Assembly (NCBI GenBank): GCA_000467715.1
Contig: AJFK01000202.1
Span: 124,001-188,000, forward strand
Direction: 5' to 3'
Source of the DNA: Hysterium pulicare CBS 123377
Taxonomy: Eukaryota > Ascomycota > Dothideomycetes > Hysteriales > Hysteriaceae
Length of the DNA: 64,000 bases
Shown here: one piece after another, positions 20,621 through 30,671 of the stretch
How the letters are laid out: every line of letters starts with the position of its first letter
How positions within the stretch are numbered: the stretch's first letter is position 1
The notes under the pieces: model-generated
Databases searched by the model: none
What the model was told of the DNA's origin: nothing
What the model saw: the letters and a program-made list of their open reading frames with translations, nothing else
Position numbers and translations under genes: made by a program

Positions 20621-21043
20621 TTAAGCATGCTCGGAACTTAGCTGATGAGCGCTCCCTAACCCGTCATGATTATGGATAGTATATCCATTCAACGGCCCGT
20701 ATCCAGCATTCTCTAGACGTATCTCGACCCTCCTCATTCTCCTCTCTATTGCATCAATTTCTTTACTGAGGTCTGTAATCGCGGACTGTATCTGTTGCTT
20801 GCTCTCTCTGTACTCGCCCTTCAGGTGCGCCAATTGCAGTTCGAGATCGATATGTTTCGGAGGATACCAAGGCCCCAAAATCGTAGTACCGACAAAAAGC
20901 GGGCCAGTAAACCACCAATGTAGGTCTCCTAGTCCTAGGGCGTGATGGAAGCTGGCTTTGCGAAAGAACTCGCGAATGCCTAGGGAAACCGTTTAGAGCG
21001 GTTCCGAATCCTTTAGAAAGCTTAAAAGCATACCGGTTTTCAT
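20621..21043 (-). CDS. Small protein with one membrane segment and a coiled coil, unknown
   Basis: Two exons, 21043-21034 and 20979-20621 (54-nt intron with GTATGC and CTAG ends), give 122 residues. The first exon codes only MKT and one base. The spliced protein reads FRKASFHHALGLGDLHWWF, then a short hydrophobic patch (TGPLFVGTTILGPWY), then a strongly charged helix with ESKQQIQSAITDLSKEI and DAIERRMRRVEIRLENAG typical of a coiled coil. It lacks the family mark of the array around it. The function is unknown. Confidence 0.5.
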
Positions 21044-21475
21044 GATTGTGATGGTGGATGTGGTTGAGCCAAAGCCGCTGAAAAGGAGTCGTAATTGAAG
21101 ATGCTTGGTAGCGACCGAAGCTTGGCCCAGCACTGAACACCACGTCTCTTGGTTCCCTTACACCACTATTGATAATTATGATAAGCTGATTGTGTCCATG
21201 CTTTAACGAAACATATCCATTGACAGTGTTGAATCGAAGAAAAAAATCTGTCCAATAACAGTATTCAAATTTCCAGAGATCTACAAAGTAGAATGGGTTC
21301 ACAATCAACAACTCATATGAGCCTTGCGGGTATACCTTGGAAATGACATGAGTTACTCAAACGCCACCAGCCTCCGAACTCAGTCCTCCATACCTTCCTA
21401 CTGTTTGGTGCCCTCAAGCGAAGCATCTCCAAAGACAGCACACATCTCATCCATGGTCTTATCCTTAAACTCACT

Positions 21476-22045
21476 TCAATCCTCACCCAGCAGTTCCTGA
21501 TACAAGGCCATGACGCTTGCTGCTCTCTTCACAAGGTCCCGTCGAACGTCCCTTTGTAGGCCAGAAACCAGTCGATCCTCTGTGTCCTCTTCCGCCTTCT
21601 GACTCTGGTTTTCATAACCATAGATCTTAATCAACAGGCCACCGAGGACAAGCTGCTGATCTTCTAGAGTGGCAAGTGCTTTCGTACCCGTCCTTGAAAA
21701 CATTTCAAGGCGGCTGGAAGTAGATGCGGCAGAAGGGTTGGGCGGGATAGGGTCTTGCGTTGGATAGGCGTAATGGTGTGTTGTCTGAAGAGCGCCGTAG
21801 ACTATTTCGTCAATAAGATTCATAGCGACATGATGAACGACTTGGATAGATGGGGGTCGAGGTGGCTCTTCGTCAGAACCTGAATCATCATCTTTTTGTT
21901 CTTCTTCTGTTGAGTCTGGAGCCTGTCGATCAGACCCGGCTGCGCGCCAGACAGCTTCGCGGACATAGTCTTTGATGAGTTTGATGGCGTTCTTAGCCAG
22001 GCCCTCAAGCTGGGGCTCAAGCGATACATTTGTTGGTGGCGGCAT
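21476..22045 (-). CDS. Array family member 13, long divergent form
   Basis: 189 residues if started at MPPPTNVSLEPQL (22045); an upstream in-frame ATG at 22168 would add 41. It is longer than the others, with an acidic insert (EEEQKDDDSGSDEEPPRPP) and a second helical block. The end reads LQRDVRRDLVKRAASVMALY and QELLGED, then stop. The family mark is therefore the very C-terminus, and the final helix seen in other members is missing. It is the right-most member and borders the conserved ilv3 gene. Confidence 0.5.
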   Translation of the reverse strand: MPPPTNVSLEPQLEGLAKNAIKLIKDYVREAVWRAAGSDRQAPDSTEEEQKDDDSGSDEEPPRPPSIQVVHHVAMNLIDEIVYGALQTTHHYAYPTQDPIPPNPSAASTSSRLEMFSRTGTKALATLEDQQLVLGGLLIKIYGYENQSQKAEEDTEDRLVSGLQRDVRRDLVKRAASVMALYQELLGED

Positions 22046-22520
22046 CGTAAAATACGCAAGGGCTCTCAGTAGGTCAAGTGCGGGTCGATGACAAGAAGTC
22101 GAATGAAGGAGAGTGGTAAGTTGACTATTGATGCTATTCTGAGCTGATTTATGTGTGGGAATGATCAATTACGATTGTGGAAACGACCCAGAAGCAAACT
22201 ACAGAGGTAGGTTTGATACAAGAGTTCTGTCAGCAAAGCACAATGTAATAAAGACAATCAACGAAATCATAAATGTAGTTAGTTTATCGTAGCGTGCGAT
22301 GTCTACCAGAGGGAGAATTGAGTCACCCAGAAGATTCGAAGGTTGGCTCAAATTTGCAGCACGTGGCCAAAAATGAAAAGGTAAAATGATGGATGAAATC
22401 TCTGCGTTGATATTGAAGACGAATTTTCTCTGAAGCGAAGAGGAAATTTAAGTTTCTCCATACTCCTTTTACCCACCAGGCCAGCCCAAAATTGAATATA
22501 CAGGATTCGTGTTCATGGAT
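22046..22520. other. Intergenic, nothing recognised
   Basis: Contains the promoter side of array member 13 and the 3' flank of ilv3. Marks the right edge of the accessory island. Confidence 0.4.
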
Positions 22521-24375
22521 TTATGCGTCTGTAATGCATCCATGACTTGCGTCTTTGACGTTTTTAGCGTATTTGAAGAGTGTGCCCTTAGAATATTTCA
22601 ACGGCGGCGCAGTCCATCCTTCTCTTCGCTTTTGCATCTCTTCATCACTGACATCCACGCTCAACTCTCTTGTCTCTGCGTCAATAGTGATTTCATCACC
22701 GTCTTGAACGAGTCCGATAGCGCCGCGTTCTTGAGCTTCGGGGACAATGTGACCAATTAGAAATCCGTGACTGCCACCACTGAAGCGACCGTCGGTCAGC
22801 AAAGCAACGTCATTGCCGAGGCCAGCTCCCATAATGGCGGAACTAGGCTTTAACATCTCTGGCATGCCGGGCCCTCCTTTTGGTCCTTCGTATCGAATGA
22901 TTACGACAGTCTTCTCGCCCTTCTTGATTTCGCCTGCTTCGAGGGCCGAGATGAAGTCGTCCTCGGCGTCATAAACCTTCGCTTTACCAACGAACCGAAG
23001 ACCTTCCTTTCCAGTGATCTTTCCTACACAGCCGCCGGGTGCAAGGTTGCCCCGCAAGATTTGAATGTGACCAGTCTCCTTGATCGGATTGCTCAGAGGT
23101 CGAATAATCTTTTGGTCGGCGGGGAAATCAGGAGCATTCTCCAGATTCTGTTTTAAGGTCTTGCCAGTCACAGTTATGCCACTTCCGTCAATGATACCTT
23201 CCTTGAGTAGGAACTTCAACAGCGCCGGAGTGCCACCAATATCGAAGATGTCTGCCATGACGTATTTACCAGATGGTTTGAGGTCCGCCAAGAAAGGTAT
23301 CCGGTCACTAACGCTTTGGAAGTCATCTATGGTGAGTTTGATACCCACGGAGTCAGCGATTGCGATGAGATGAAGCACGGCATTAGTAGAACCGCCAGTG
23401 ATATTTACGACAACCATGGCGTTCTCGAAAGCTTGGCGGGTGAGAATATCCTTGGGTCGGATGTCTTCTTTGAGGAGATTCTTGATGGCTCCACCCGCAG
23501 CTAAACATTCCAGTACCTTAGCTTTCGAGTTTGCAGGATTCGAAGATGACCCAGGAAGTGTCAGGCCCATGACCTCAATTGCGGTTGCCATGGTATTCGC
23601 CGTGTACATGCCTCCACAGGCGCCTTGTCCGTTGCAAGCATGTCTGATGATATCAAATCTGGTTTCTTCATTGATCTCGCCCGTGATAAATTGGCCGTAT
23701 GCTTGAAATGCTGAAACAATATCGATGTGCTGATTGTTCAACGTCCTAGCGCAACCCGGCTGAATCGTCCCGCCGTATACCATTATCGAGGGCCTATTCA
23801 CGCGTCCCATCGCCATAATGACACCTGGCATATTCTTATCACATCCCGGAATGGAAATATTCGCATCATACCACTGTCCGCCCATCACAGTTTCGATCGA
23901 ATCGGCAATGAGGTCTCGAGATTGTAGCGAATATCGCATGCCCTTAGTTCCCATCGAGATACCGTCACTCACGCCAATGGTATTGAATTGCATGCCAAGA
24001 AGTCCAGCTCTTTCTACACCTTCTTTAACTTTATTATTGAGCTCTAACAGGTGCATGTTACATGGGTTTCCAGTATACCACACGGACGATATCCCCACTT
24101 GAGCTTTGTTCATATCCTCCTCGCTCATTCCGGTGGCATATAACATAGCTTGCGATGCTCCTTGTGACTTCGGTTGAGTAATGTATTTACTGACTTCGTT
24201 CAAGTCATTGTCTGACTTGGCTCGGAGGGGTGACGAAGTTGATAGGGATCTCCTAGAATACGGTTAATTTCAATGTCTTCGTAGCAATTGATCAGATGGC
24301 TTACAAGTGAGACCATTGAGGTCTGGAGCACCATTTTGAGCGGGCCAAACTGCCCCCAAAGCGTGAGAGCGACAT
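22521..24375 (-). CDS. ilv3: Dihydroxy-acid dehydratase, mitochondrial
   Basis: Two exons, 24375-24305 and 24252-22521 (51-nt intron), give 600 residues. Exon 1 encodes [20 protein letters not shown], rich in Ser and Arg without acidic residues, a good mitochondrial presequence. An ATG in another frame upstream does not splice in phase. The iron-sulfur cysteines are visible in [16 protein letters not shown] and [12 protein letters not shown]. The end ASHGCITDA is typical. The enzyme converts 2,3-dihydroxy-3-methylbutyrate and its homolog to the 2-keto acids of valine and isoleucine synthesis. With a full presequence and no terpene cluster nearby, this is the housekeeping copy rather than a self-resistance copy. 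Confidence 0.95.
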
Positions 24376-25234
24376 GTTGTGTTGTGAATGACAGCTCTTC
24401 CGTGTGAGTCGAAGCTTGCCATTTTATTTTGCGGAGAGGACTGCGGGAGCCGATGTTCGGCCGATCAGTGTCCAATCAGAAACCATGTCTTTCTAACCTC
24501 TATGTCTCGATCGCGTCGGCTTTCGGAGCCCTGCATTCCTCCCCGACACGTGCACCAAGTCGTCCTTCACCCGTTCTGATCCTGTTTGTGGCGTCAAACA
24601 CATCTTATATGGGATTCTGATACGAATACTACCACTCGTTCGGAGACGTCCACGTCGCTGTTTCACGGATACGCAGCCTCCCCACTTCATTTTCTCTATG
24701 ATTAAGACTATGACGATTACTCGCGGGCTGGTACGGATGCAAGAATACATATTCACCCTGTATTCATAGCTTCGCCCAAATATGCCAACTAAGGCATATC
24801 TCGGTTCTTGACTCTGCCTTCGGAGGAACCTGTGCGAAAGGGAAGTCTTAAGAAAGAGGGATTCTCAACATCTGTTACTGATGTTGACAGGAAGATAAGA
24901 CTGCTATCTTAGCATAGCTCACGACCACTTATCTCTGCAGAACCCTATATTCTGATCAGGAGTAATATGAAGAACCCCTAGACTGCCGAGAGCTGATGCA
25001 ACGCAGTTGATTGAGTCATATTATCCTACTCACAGTTGACAACTTTAAGTATGTTTCATGACTGGATTATTGACATTTGACTTGCTCGAGGTAGGACAGC
25101 AAAATCTTCTATGTATCTTCCCTCCTTCATACTATAGCTTTCACACTTCTATCGTTAAATATCGAAACAACATTCTTTCACCCTCTTTCAAGCATATTCC
25201 AACGCGCCTCTCCTTGATCACCCGGAACGTCACG
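24376..25234. other. Intergenic between divergent ilv3 and GH17 genes
   Basis: No gene is recognised. It must contain both promoters. Short frames on both strands have no family motif. Confidence 0.4.
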
Positions 25235-26602
25235 ATGCTTTTCACACTCATTTATCTACTTTTCAGCAGCGCATCGGTTCCTGCTACTGCTTTCGCTCCA
25301 GTTGCCGGCTTCAACTACGGACATTACTGGCCAAACAAGACTGTCAAAAGGAAAGAAGCTTTTGTTCAGCAATTCAAGCTAGCTAAAGCTTTTTCGTCGG
25401 CCGAATATAGTGCACGCCTCTTTCAAACACGATTCGATGATTTCCAAAACCAGGCCCTTTACTCATCTGCTATTGATGCTGCGATCGAAACGGATACGAG
25501 ACTTCTTCTGGGAATGTGGCCAAAAGCTGCTACGATGGATGACGAAATATCGGCTTTGAACAATGCTCTCAATAAACATGGTCAGAAATTAATCGACCTC
25601 ATTGATGGAATCTCCGTTGGAAGTGAAGACATTTATCGCTCCGGGAGTGGATGCAACCCAGACTGCGCCAACTCTACGATCGTTAGCGACTGGGTCAACC
25701 AAGTACGCTGGAACTTAGGCAATGGCACATTTAAAGACCAGATGAAGAAAATTCCGATTGGGCACGTGGACACGGTTCAGACGTGGTTTGGCGCACAATC
25801 ACTCATAAATATCTGCGATTTCGTCGGCATCACAATCTACCCATTTTGGGCAAACAAAAGTATCAATGATGCGGGCAAAAGTTTCGACATGTCGATGGAT
25901 CAAGTCAGAAATAACACAAATCAGAAACCCATCTGGATCGCCGAGACTGGGTGGCCGTTCGCGGGTGCGACACGAGGAAATGCAAGCCCCGGAGTCGACA
26001 ACATGGACAGCTATTGGAAGGACATCGGATGCCGAGTTTCCAGTCACTACAGAACTTGGTGGTATGAATTACAAGCCGACAGCTGGGATGGGTACGATTG
26101 GGGCGTCCTCAACGGCCCGGATCAGCCTATAACACCGAGATTTGACCCTACCTGTCCATCAAGTACTTTTCAGTCCAACCAAGCATCAGCTCTTCCACTC
26201 CCTTCAGAAAGTACTTCTTCTCTCAGTCCTTCTGTTAACGGCGCAGCGACAAAAGCTCCGTGGTACTCGACCTTGGCATCAGGCATAACCCTACCCAACC
26301 ACTCTTCAGATGTCAATGAATCAGTTTTGCTCACTCCTACATCGAGCTCAATCATAAGCGATTCAGAATATACAACCATCGCCACGGCGACGGAAAGTAC
26401 GACAGTCCAACCCGAAAATTTAGGCGTCAGCGACTCAGCTTCACTCACTTCTACATTAAGCTTCCACGACCAGCATCTCTCAGGGACTAGGAAATTTGTC
26501 ACGATAACGATTACTTTGACTACAACAGTCCTGCCACGACTTTCAAGTGTCAGTGACTTGATTTCGCTCACTTCTACCTTTACTACGGTAGTCTCGCAAT
26601 GA
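25235..26602 (+). CDS. GH17 family beta-1,3-glucan-active cell-wall protein
   Basis: Single exon, 455 residues from MLFTLIYLLFSS, which begins a signal peptide (an in-frame ATG farther upstream would bury it). The mature part starts FAPVAGFNYGHYWP. The expected GH17 acid is Glu131 in SVGSED (most members have VGNE) and the nucleophile is Glu237 in WIAETGWP. After FDPTCPSS the protein becomes a Ser/Thr-rich stalk of about 145 residues with three imperfect repeats around VSDSASLTSTLS. No GPI signal is visible at the end. It probably acts on beta-1,3-glucan at the cell wall (Scw/Bgl2/Btg type). Confidence 0.85.
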   Translation: MLFTLIYLLFSSASVPATAFAPVAGFNYGHYWPNKTVKRKEAFVQQFKLAKAFSSAEYSARLFQTRFDDFQNQALYSSAIDAAIETDTRLLLGMWPKAATMDDEISALNNALNKHGQKLIDLIDGISVGSEDIYRSGSGCNPDCANSTIVSDWVNQVRWNLGNGTFKDQMKKIPIGHVDTVQTWFGAQSLINICDFVGITIYPFWANKSINDAGKSFDMSMDQVRNNTNQKPIWIAETGWPFAGATRGNASPGVDNMDSYWKDIGCRVSSHYRTWWYELQADSWDGYDWGVLNGPDQPITPRFDPTCPSSTFQSNQASALPLPSESTSSLSPSVNGAATKAPWYSTLASGITLPNHSSDVNESVLLTPTSSSIISDSEYTTIATATESTTVQPENLGVSDSASLTSTLSFHDQHLSGTRKFVTITITLTTTVLPRLSSVSDLISLTSTFTTVVSQ

Positions 26603-26905
26603 TTTTCGAATTGGGTTTCCTTGGAAATGTAGTGTTTCAGTGTTCTTGAGTCTATATTTTACTTCTTCCCTACTGTTCTTCCTTTCTTTCTGTCAACACC
26701 AACCAGTCAACCTTCAAGTCTAGTTCTATTCTTGAGCCATTATCTACTCAGGCTTAGCATCAGCAGTTTTGATTCTTAATCAATAGTATATAGCAATGTC
26801 ATTCCAAGTCTCGTCTAATCTTCTCGCCGCCTTCCTGCTTTTCTTACTCCTCTTCCTCTCCTTCAGTCTCCTCTCCTTCAGCCTTCTCTCCTTCAGTTCC
26901 ACTGT
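26603..26905. other. Intergenic between converging genes
   Basis: Contains a CT-rich run near 26830-26900 with repeated CTCCTTCAG words. No gene is recognised. Confidence 0.4.
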
Positions 26906-28285
26906 TCATAGAACGTATGAAAACTTGGGCTTGACCGGACGCGCTCTTTCCTCGTAAAGGACTTCGTCATGTTCATCCCTGATTATCGAAGTCCTGATCG
27001 GTACATCGTCCAACTTCAAGATCAAGATTCTGGATTTGTCACAGAGTGAACTCGTTGCAATGGAGAAACGAAGTCGCCGTAGGTCATCATGCATGAATCG
27101 GTGTCCACACATTCTGATCTTTTCCCAGTTGGACTTAAGAAACCAGGCGCGGACCCAACCTGGGGGCATTATGAAAAAGGGATTGCCCTGGCGAAAGCTG
27201 ACACCGTTATCTTCGATTGGCACGGGCGAGATGGATTTTATGAAGGGCGCCGAAAGATCCCGAGGAGGGCTCATGAGATGCAACCCTGACATGGTAGTTT
27301 CACATGACCAACCCATCTCAGCATACCAAGAATCGAATGTGTGGAGCGGCTCATCTATATCCTCGAACCCATGTGCGGCTTTGAAGAAAGCGTGCCCTAT
27401 CTCATGCAATATAGAGAGGGCAACGAGGAATTGGAAGTTGAGCTGCTTCGCGGAGCTTTCGGTCGCAATCGGTCCTTCTAAATGCCATCTGAATTTCTGG
27501 CCGATGACGATTTGTATGCCGTATTGAGGTTTGCTGTCCGTAACCCTCACCAAAGGGAATCGGGTTTCAGCATCGGCACCCAGTTTGGGTTCCTCGTCAC
27601 TCAGAAATCCGAATTCGGTGACTTTGCGGAGCTTCTTGAAAATCTTCTTAACTTTCTTTATTCCCTCTCGTCCATAGCCCTCTATTCTGCGGGCCAGATA
27701 CGTCCTTCCCTCCCGGTCTTCTTTCATTTCCCCCGTGGCTGTATGAGTAAACCAGTCTAACGTCTTCTTCTCTGTAATCCACAAAGATACTAGTCGTAAC
27801 GCCGGCAGAATAGTATCGTACAGCTCGTCGGGGGTATTCTTCCAATATTTCTTGCCAAGGAGGGGATGAATTTGGTTGTCTAAATCTCCAAGAGGCAAGT
27901 GTTCAAAGTTGGGCACCGCATGGGTCAGGATGCTATCGATTGCTTGGGAGACCTTTAGTCCGGCTCTCAGGTTCAAGTACGGGTGCAACTTCTCGTTTTC
28001 GTCATCACGTGGCTGGATTCCCATGCTATCTTTATCTGCTTTGGCACCCCTATCCTTCCTAGGGAGGTATTTTCGCCTGATACCTTTCATACAATTCAAC
28101 ATGGCACGTTCTTTCACAGCTTCCGCCCAAGGAAGCTCCTCGATCTTCATGCGTTTTGCTCGTCCTAGAAGCGCGGTATTATCTTGATTGTCCACATCAA
28201 TGCATTTTCTCTTTCCGTTCTTAGAGATTGATATATCATTTTGCGCAACAGCGACTTTCGATGGCTCCCTATCTGATATCGACAT
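26906..28285 (-). CDS. Putative HExxH metalloprotease-like protein
   Basis: Single exon, 459 residues starting MSISDREPSK. A basic N-terminus with possible nuclear localisation (NGKRKCID, RAKRMKIEE) is followed by a largely helical middle. HEIGHAFFKAAHG at about residues 294-306 is an HExxH zinc-binding motif preceded by a hydrophobic helix (FLVALSIL), as in zincins. A third ligand could be His305 or a Glu or Asp just after it. The protein resembles conserved fungal hypothetical proteins found in many paralogs. Protease activity is inferred from the motif only. Confidence 0.7.
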   Translation of the reverse strand: MSISDREPSKVAVAQNDISISKNGKRKCIDVDNQDNTALLGRAKRMKIEELPWAEAVKERAMLNCMKGIRRKYLPRKDRGAKADKDSMGIQPRDDENEKLHPYLNLRAGLKVSQAIDSILTHAVPNFEHLPLGDLDNQIHPLLGKKYWKNTPDELYDTILPALRLVSLWITEKKTLDWFTHTATGEMKEDREGRTYLARRIEGYGREGIKKVKKIFKKLRKVTEFGFLSDEEPKLGADAETRFPLVRVTDSKPQYGIQIVIGQKFRWHLEGPIATESSAKQLNFQFLVALSILHEIGHAFFKAAHGFEDIDEPLHTFDSWYAEMGWSCETTMSGLHLMSPPRDLSAPFIKSISPVPIEDNGVSFRQGNPFFIMPPGWVRAWFLKSNWEKIRMCGHRFMHDDLRRLRFSIATSSLCDKSRILILKLDDVPIRTSIIRDEHDEVLYEERARPVKPKFSYVL

Positions 28286-28424
28286 CGGATAGGACTATAT
28301 AAATGTTAGTCGATACATATCCGGACCATGAGAGCCATTAGTACCGCTTGTGTTACTCCTAGTGAGTAAACCGGTTCCCATTCCATATTCGATGCACGGT
28401 TCAGAGACGCCATATTGATTTGAT

Positions 28425-28748
28425 TCATATTGCTTTAGTAGTTTTCGTTGCTATAAACTCGATTTGAAGACTGTGATAAGAGGTCGCTCTTTGTATGAAC
28501 TCGATGGTAGTTGATACGAAGGTCACGATGATGAGGAAGAGGACGTTGCTGGGAATGAAGGGCGTTGTATAGAGGCAAAGGAAGATGGTGGTGCCAGTGA
28601 CTTCGTCTGTATTCACCATACCGTCCATGGTGATTTCGGATACACCCGGAGTCGCACCAAAAGCCACATCCGGAATGAAAGCGCCTGAAATTGACGTGTG
28701 GGGCCTGGGGCAATTCTGATAGTGACGCGGTCGAGGTACCGCGATCAT
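28425..28748 (-). CDS. Possible small membrane protein
   Basis: An open frame of 107 residues, MIAVPRPRHYQNCPRPHTS. Its second half holds a strongly hydrophobic stretch (TTIFLCLYTTPFIPSNVLFL and IIVTFVSTTIEFI) that could make one or two membrane spans. An overlapping frame of similar length has no such pattern. No homolog is recognised, and the frame could be fortuitous. Confidence 0.25.
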   Translation of the reverse strand: MIAVPRPRHYQNCPRPHTSISGAFIPDVAFGATPGVSEITMDGMVNTDEVTGTTIFLCLYTTPFIPSNVLFLIIVTFVSTTIEFIQRATSYHSLQIEFIATKTTKAI

Positions 28749-29948
28749 GTGTATTCACAAAGTAACGGTATATACGTGAGACTGCAATTGATACAAGCAG
28801 ATGGAGAAGTACAAGGTGAATTGAATATTTTAACTCTTGGTTGATGATTGTCCCGTCACTGCTAGAGCTAGCTGCTTCACAGCAATCAGTACTTAGTAGG
28901 TATTATGTAGTCCCCATTCTCTCCTGAATCTTCTAGGATTTTCTTTCTCAGTTCACAACGCAGAGTCACTTCGATCCGATAATGACATCATTTGAGAGTC
29001 AAAACTAGGAACAATGTAAGGACAGTCACGGTAGCCCCTCTCCTTCTTTAGTCGTCGTTACTCATCTCAACTCATGTAGGGAATAGGGAAGAATCACCAA
29101 TCCAGATGTGTAGAAACATATGATTGCTCTCTACGCTTAGAAAGGAATCATAATTTCAGAAAGTGGAATTTGGATATAAAGTAATCCTCTCAGAGTTTTC
29201 GTGCCCCTTAACGGCATTTCGATGAGCTTGCATTACTTGGTTTCCATGAGTCCGTACGCCCGATTTCGTAGAAGGGCAGTGATTTGACCACATGCCAAAA
29301 AGGGAAAGCGACATACGGACGGTTCACAAAACTTATCAGAGAACTGCTTGCTCTTTGGAAACTGGGTGTCGTGCCTAGCAGATGCCGAAATGATCCACGA
29401 TGGGTATCATTGGGATTCGTTATTTTTCGTACTACAGACCCTTTATAGCATTAGGCTGTTAGATCTAGGACTAATCTGTATGCTACCATCCGAGTGATCT
29501 CAAGGATGGCAACTGGCTTTAGTCTCTTTCCCAGAGTCCGAAATCATTTTTGTAGACTGACCGCAAAGCAAGTAGGAGAAACCCAATCTTCCGAAAATGA
29601 TGAATCACGGCACAGATGTGGCCGTTTAGCCGCTAACTGATATATTCTTTGTTGACCTTATTCTAGCCCACTTGAAGCACCCATTACCACGTTTTCATCT
29701 TACGTCTCCATTCAACAACATCCGGTAAAGGTGATACGGCTGCTAAAGGACTACCATGACAGTCAAGACAACTGAGCGAGCTAACTGCGGACTCGCACGT
29801 CTAGTACAGCGCATACAAAGATCGATCTGGTTGCAGATTGCCTTGAATATCATTTTCAAAGTAAAATATCTCTACATGAATAGGGTTAAAATGGATCGAA
29901 AGCGAAACCAGTGTGGGGCAGATGGATCATAGTGAGGGTATCTTCGAT
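28749..29948. other. Long intergenic stretch with a decayed repeat copy
   Basis: No open frame of note in 1.2 kb. Part of it (about 29270-29395 and 29607-29645) is a diverged copy of the sequence at 32607-32750, listed separately. Confidence 0.5.
29270..29645. repeat. Decayed copy of a dispersed repeat, copy 1
   Basis: Shares CGACATACGGACGG and its surroundings with 32607-32750, about 70 percent by eye over about 110 bp. The trailing GTTTAGCCGCTAAC matches GTTTAGCTGCTAAC of copy 2. About 210 bp not present in copy 2 separates the two matching parts. Many differences are C to T or G to A (for example GGTTCACAA here, GGCTCGCAG there), as expected of RIP on this copy. The minus strand can be read as KFCEPSVCRFPFLACGQI, matching copy 2. 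Confidence 0.55.
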
Positions 29949-30671
29949 CTACCACTCAAAAGAACAGGATGACTGAAGTAGTTCGACTTCAATAATTCCT
30001 TCCAGACACTTCCTATTTTGGGGAAGAGTGTGTGTCCACCATTTGCTCTCGTATGCCGTTGGTGATTCGATAACAATCGTAGGTTTGCATTTCGTGATAT
30101 CATCTTCAAGCCCGCGGTATAAGAAGTTCAAGGAGCTCCACTCGGTACCTTTCAGCTGTTCGGTAACAACTGGGTCCATGCGCTTCCATGCCTCGAGAAG
30201 TTCTTTTTCACGCCCCCGAATAGGAAAGGTACAGAGGTGGAGACGACCGACTGCTTGATGATCAATGATTTCAATAGAAAGATTGATCGTATCTGCATGC
30301 TGCTTCATTTCGCTTCTCACTCCGATAATCGCGCGGTCAACACTAGTAGCGTACGATGGCAATAGAGTATCCGTCTGAATAAGTAGAGTCAAGTGCCGGG
30401 CGTCCACTTCCTTCGTTCCAACGGGGATCCGGTATACTAGAGAGACTTCCTCATATCGAAAATGTTGTCGATCTAGTATGTTCCGCACCGACTCGAGCCG
30501 TGCACTAGACTCCTGAATCGCGGTCTGGGCACCTTCGTGAATAGTATCAAGCGGAAGGGGTTGTAGTTCCGGCCATCCTTTACGGTATGGGAGTCCTTTT
30601 CTGTCCATTTCAGCTTCGATCTCATCATTAAGCTTTGAGATCAGTCCGCTCTCCTCTTGTCTGTATGTCAT
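29949..30671 (-). CDS. Unknown soluble protein
   Basis: Single exon, 240 residues, MTYRQEESGLISKLNDEI. The protein has an early helix (QTAIQESSARLESVRNIL), then alternating strand-like segments (ARHLTLLIQTDTLLP, TINLSIEIIDHQ), and ends in LEGIIEVELLQ. There is no signal peptide or membrane span. I do not recognise the family, though its steady composition and length make a real gene likely. Fungal hypothetical proteins of this length with LTLLIQTD motifs are common. Confidence 0.6.
   Translation of the reverse strand: MTYRQEESGLISKLNDEIEAEMDRKGLPYRKGWPELQPLPLDTIHEGAQTAIQESSARLESVRNILDRQHFRYEEVSLVYRIPVGTKEVDARHLTLLIQTDTLLPSYATSVDRAIIGVRSEMKQHADTINLSIEIIDHQAVGRLHLCTFPIRGREKELLEAWKRMDPVVTEQLKGTEWSSLNFLYRGLEDDITKCKPTIVIESPTAYESKWWTHTLPQNRKCLEGIIEVELLQSSCSFEW

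Noticed and set aside
10772-24375. A secondary-metabolite cluster made of the PsiD-like gene and ilv3
   Set aside because: No polyketide synthase, NRPS, terpene synthase, P450 or transporter lies between them, and ilv3 has a full mitochondrial presequence as expected of the housekeeping enzyme.
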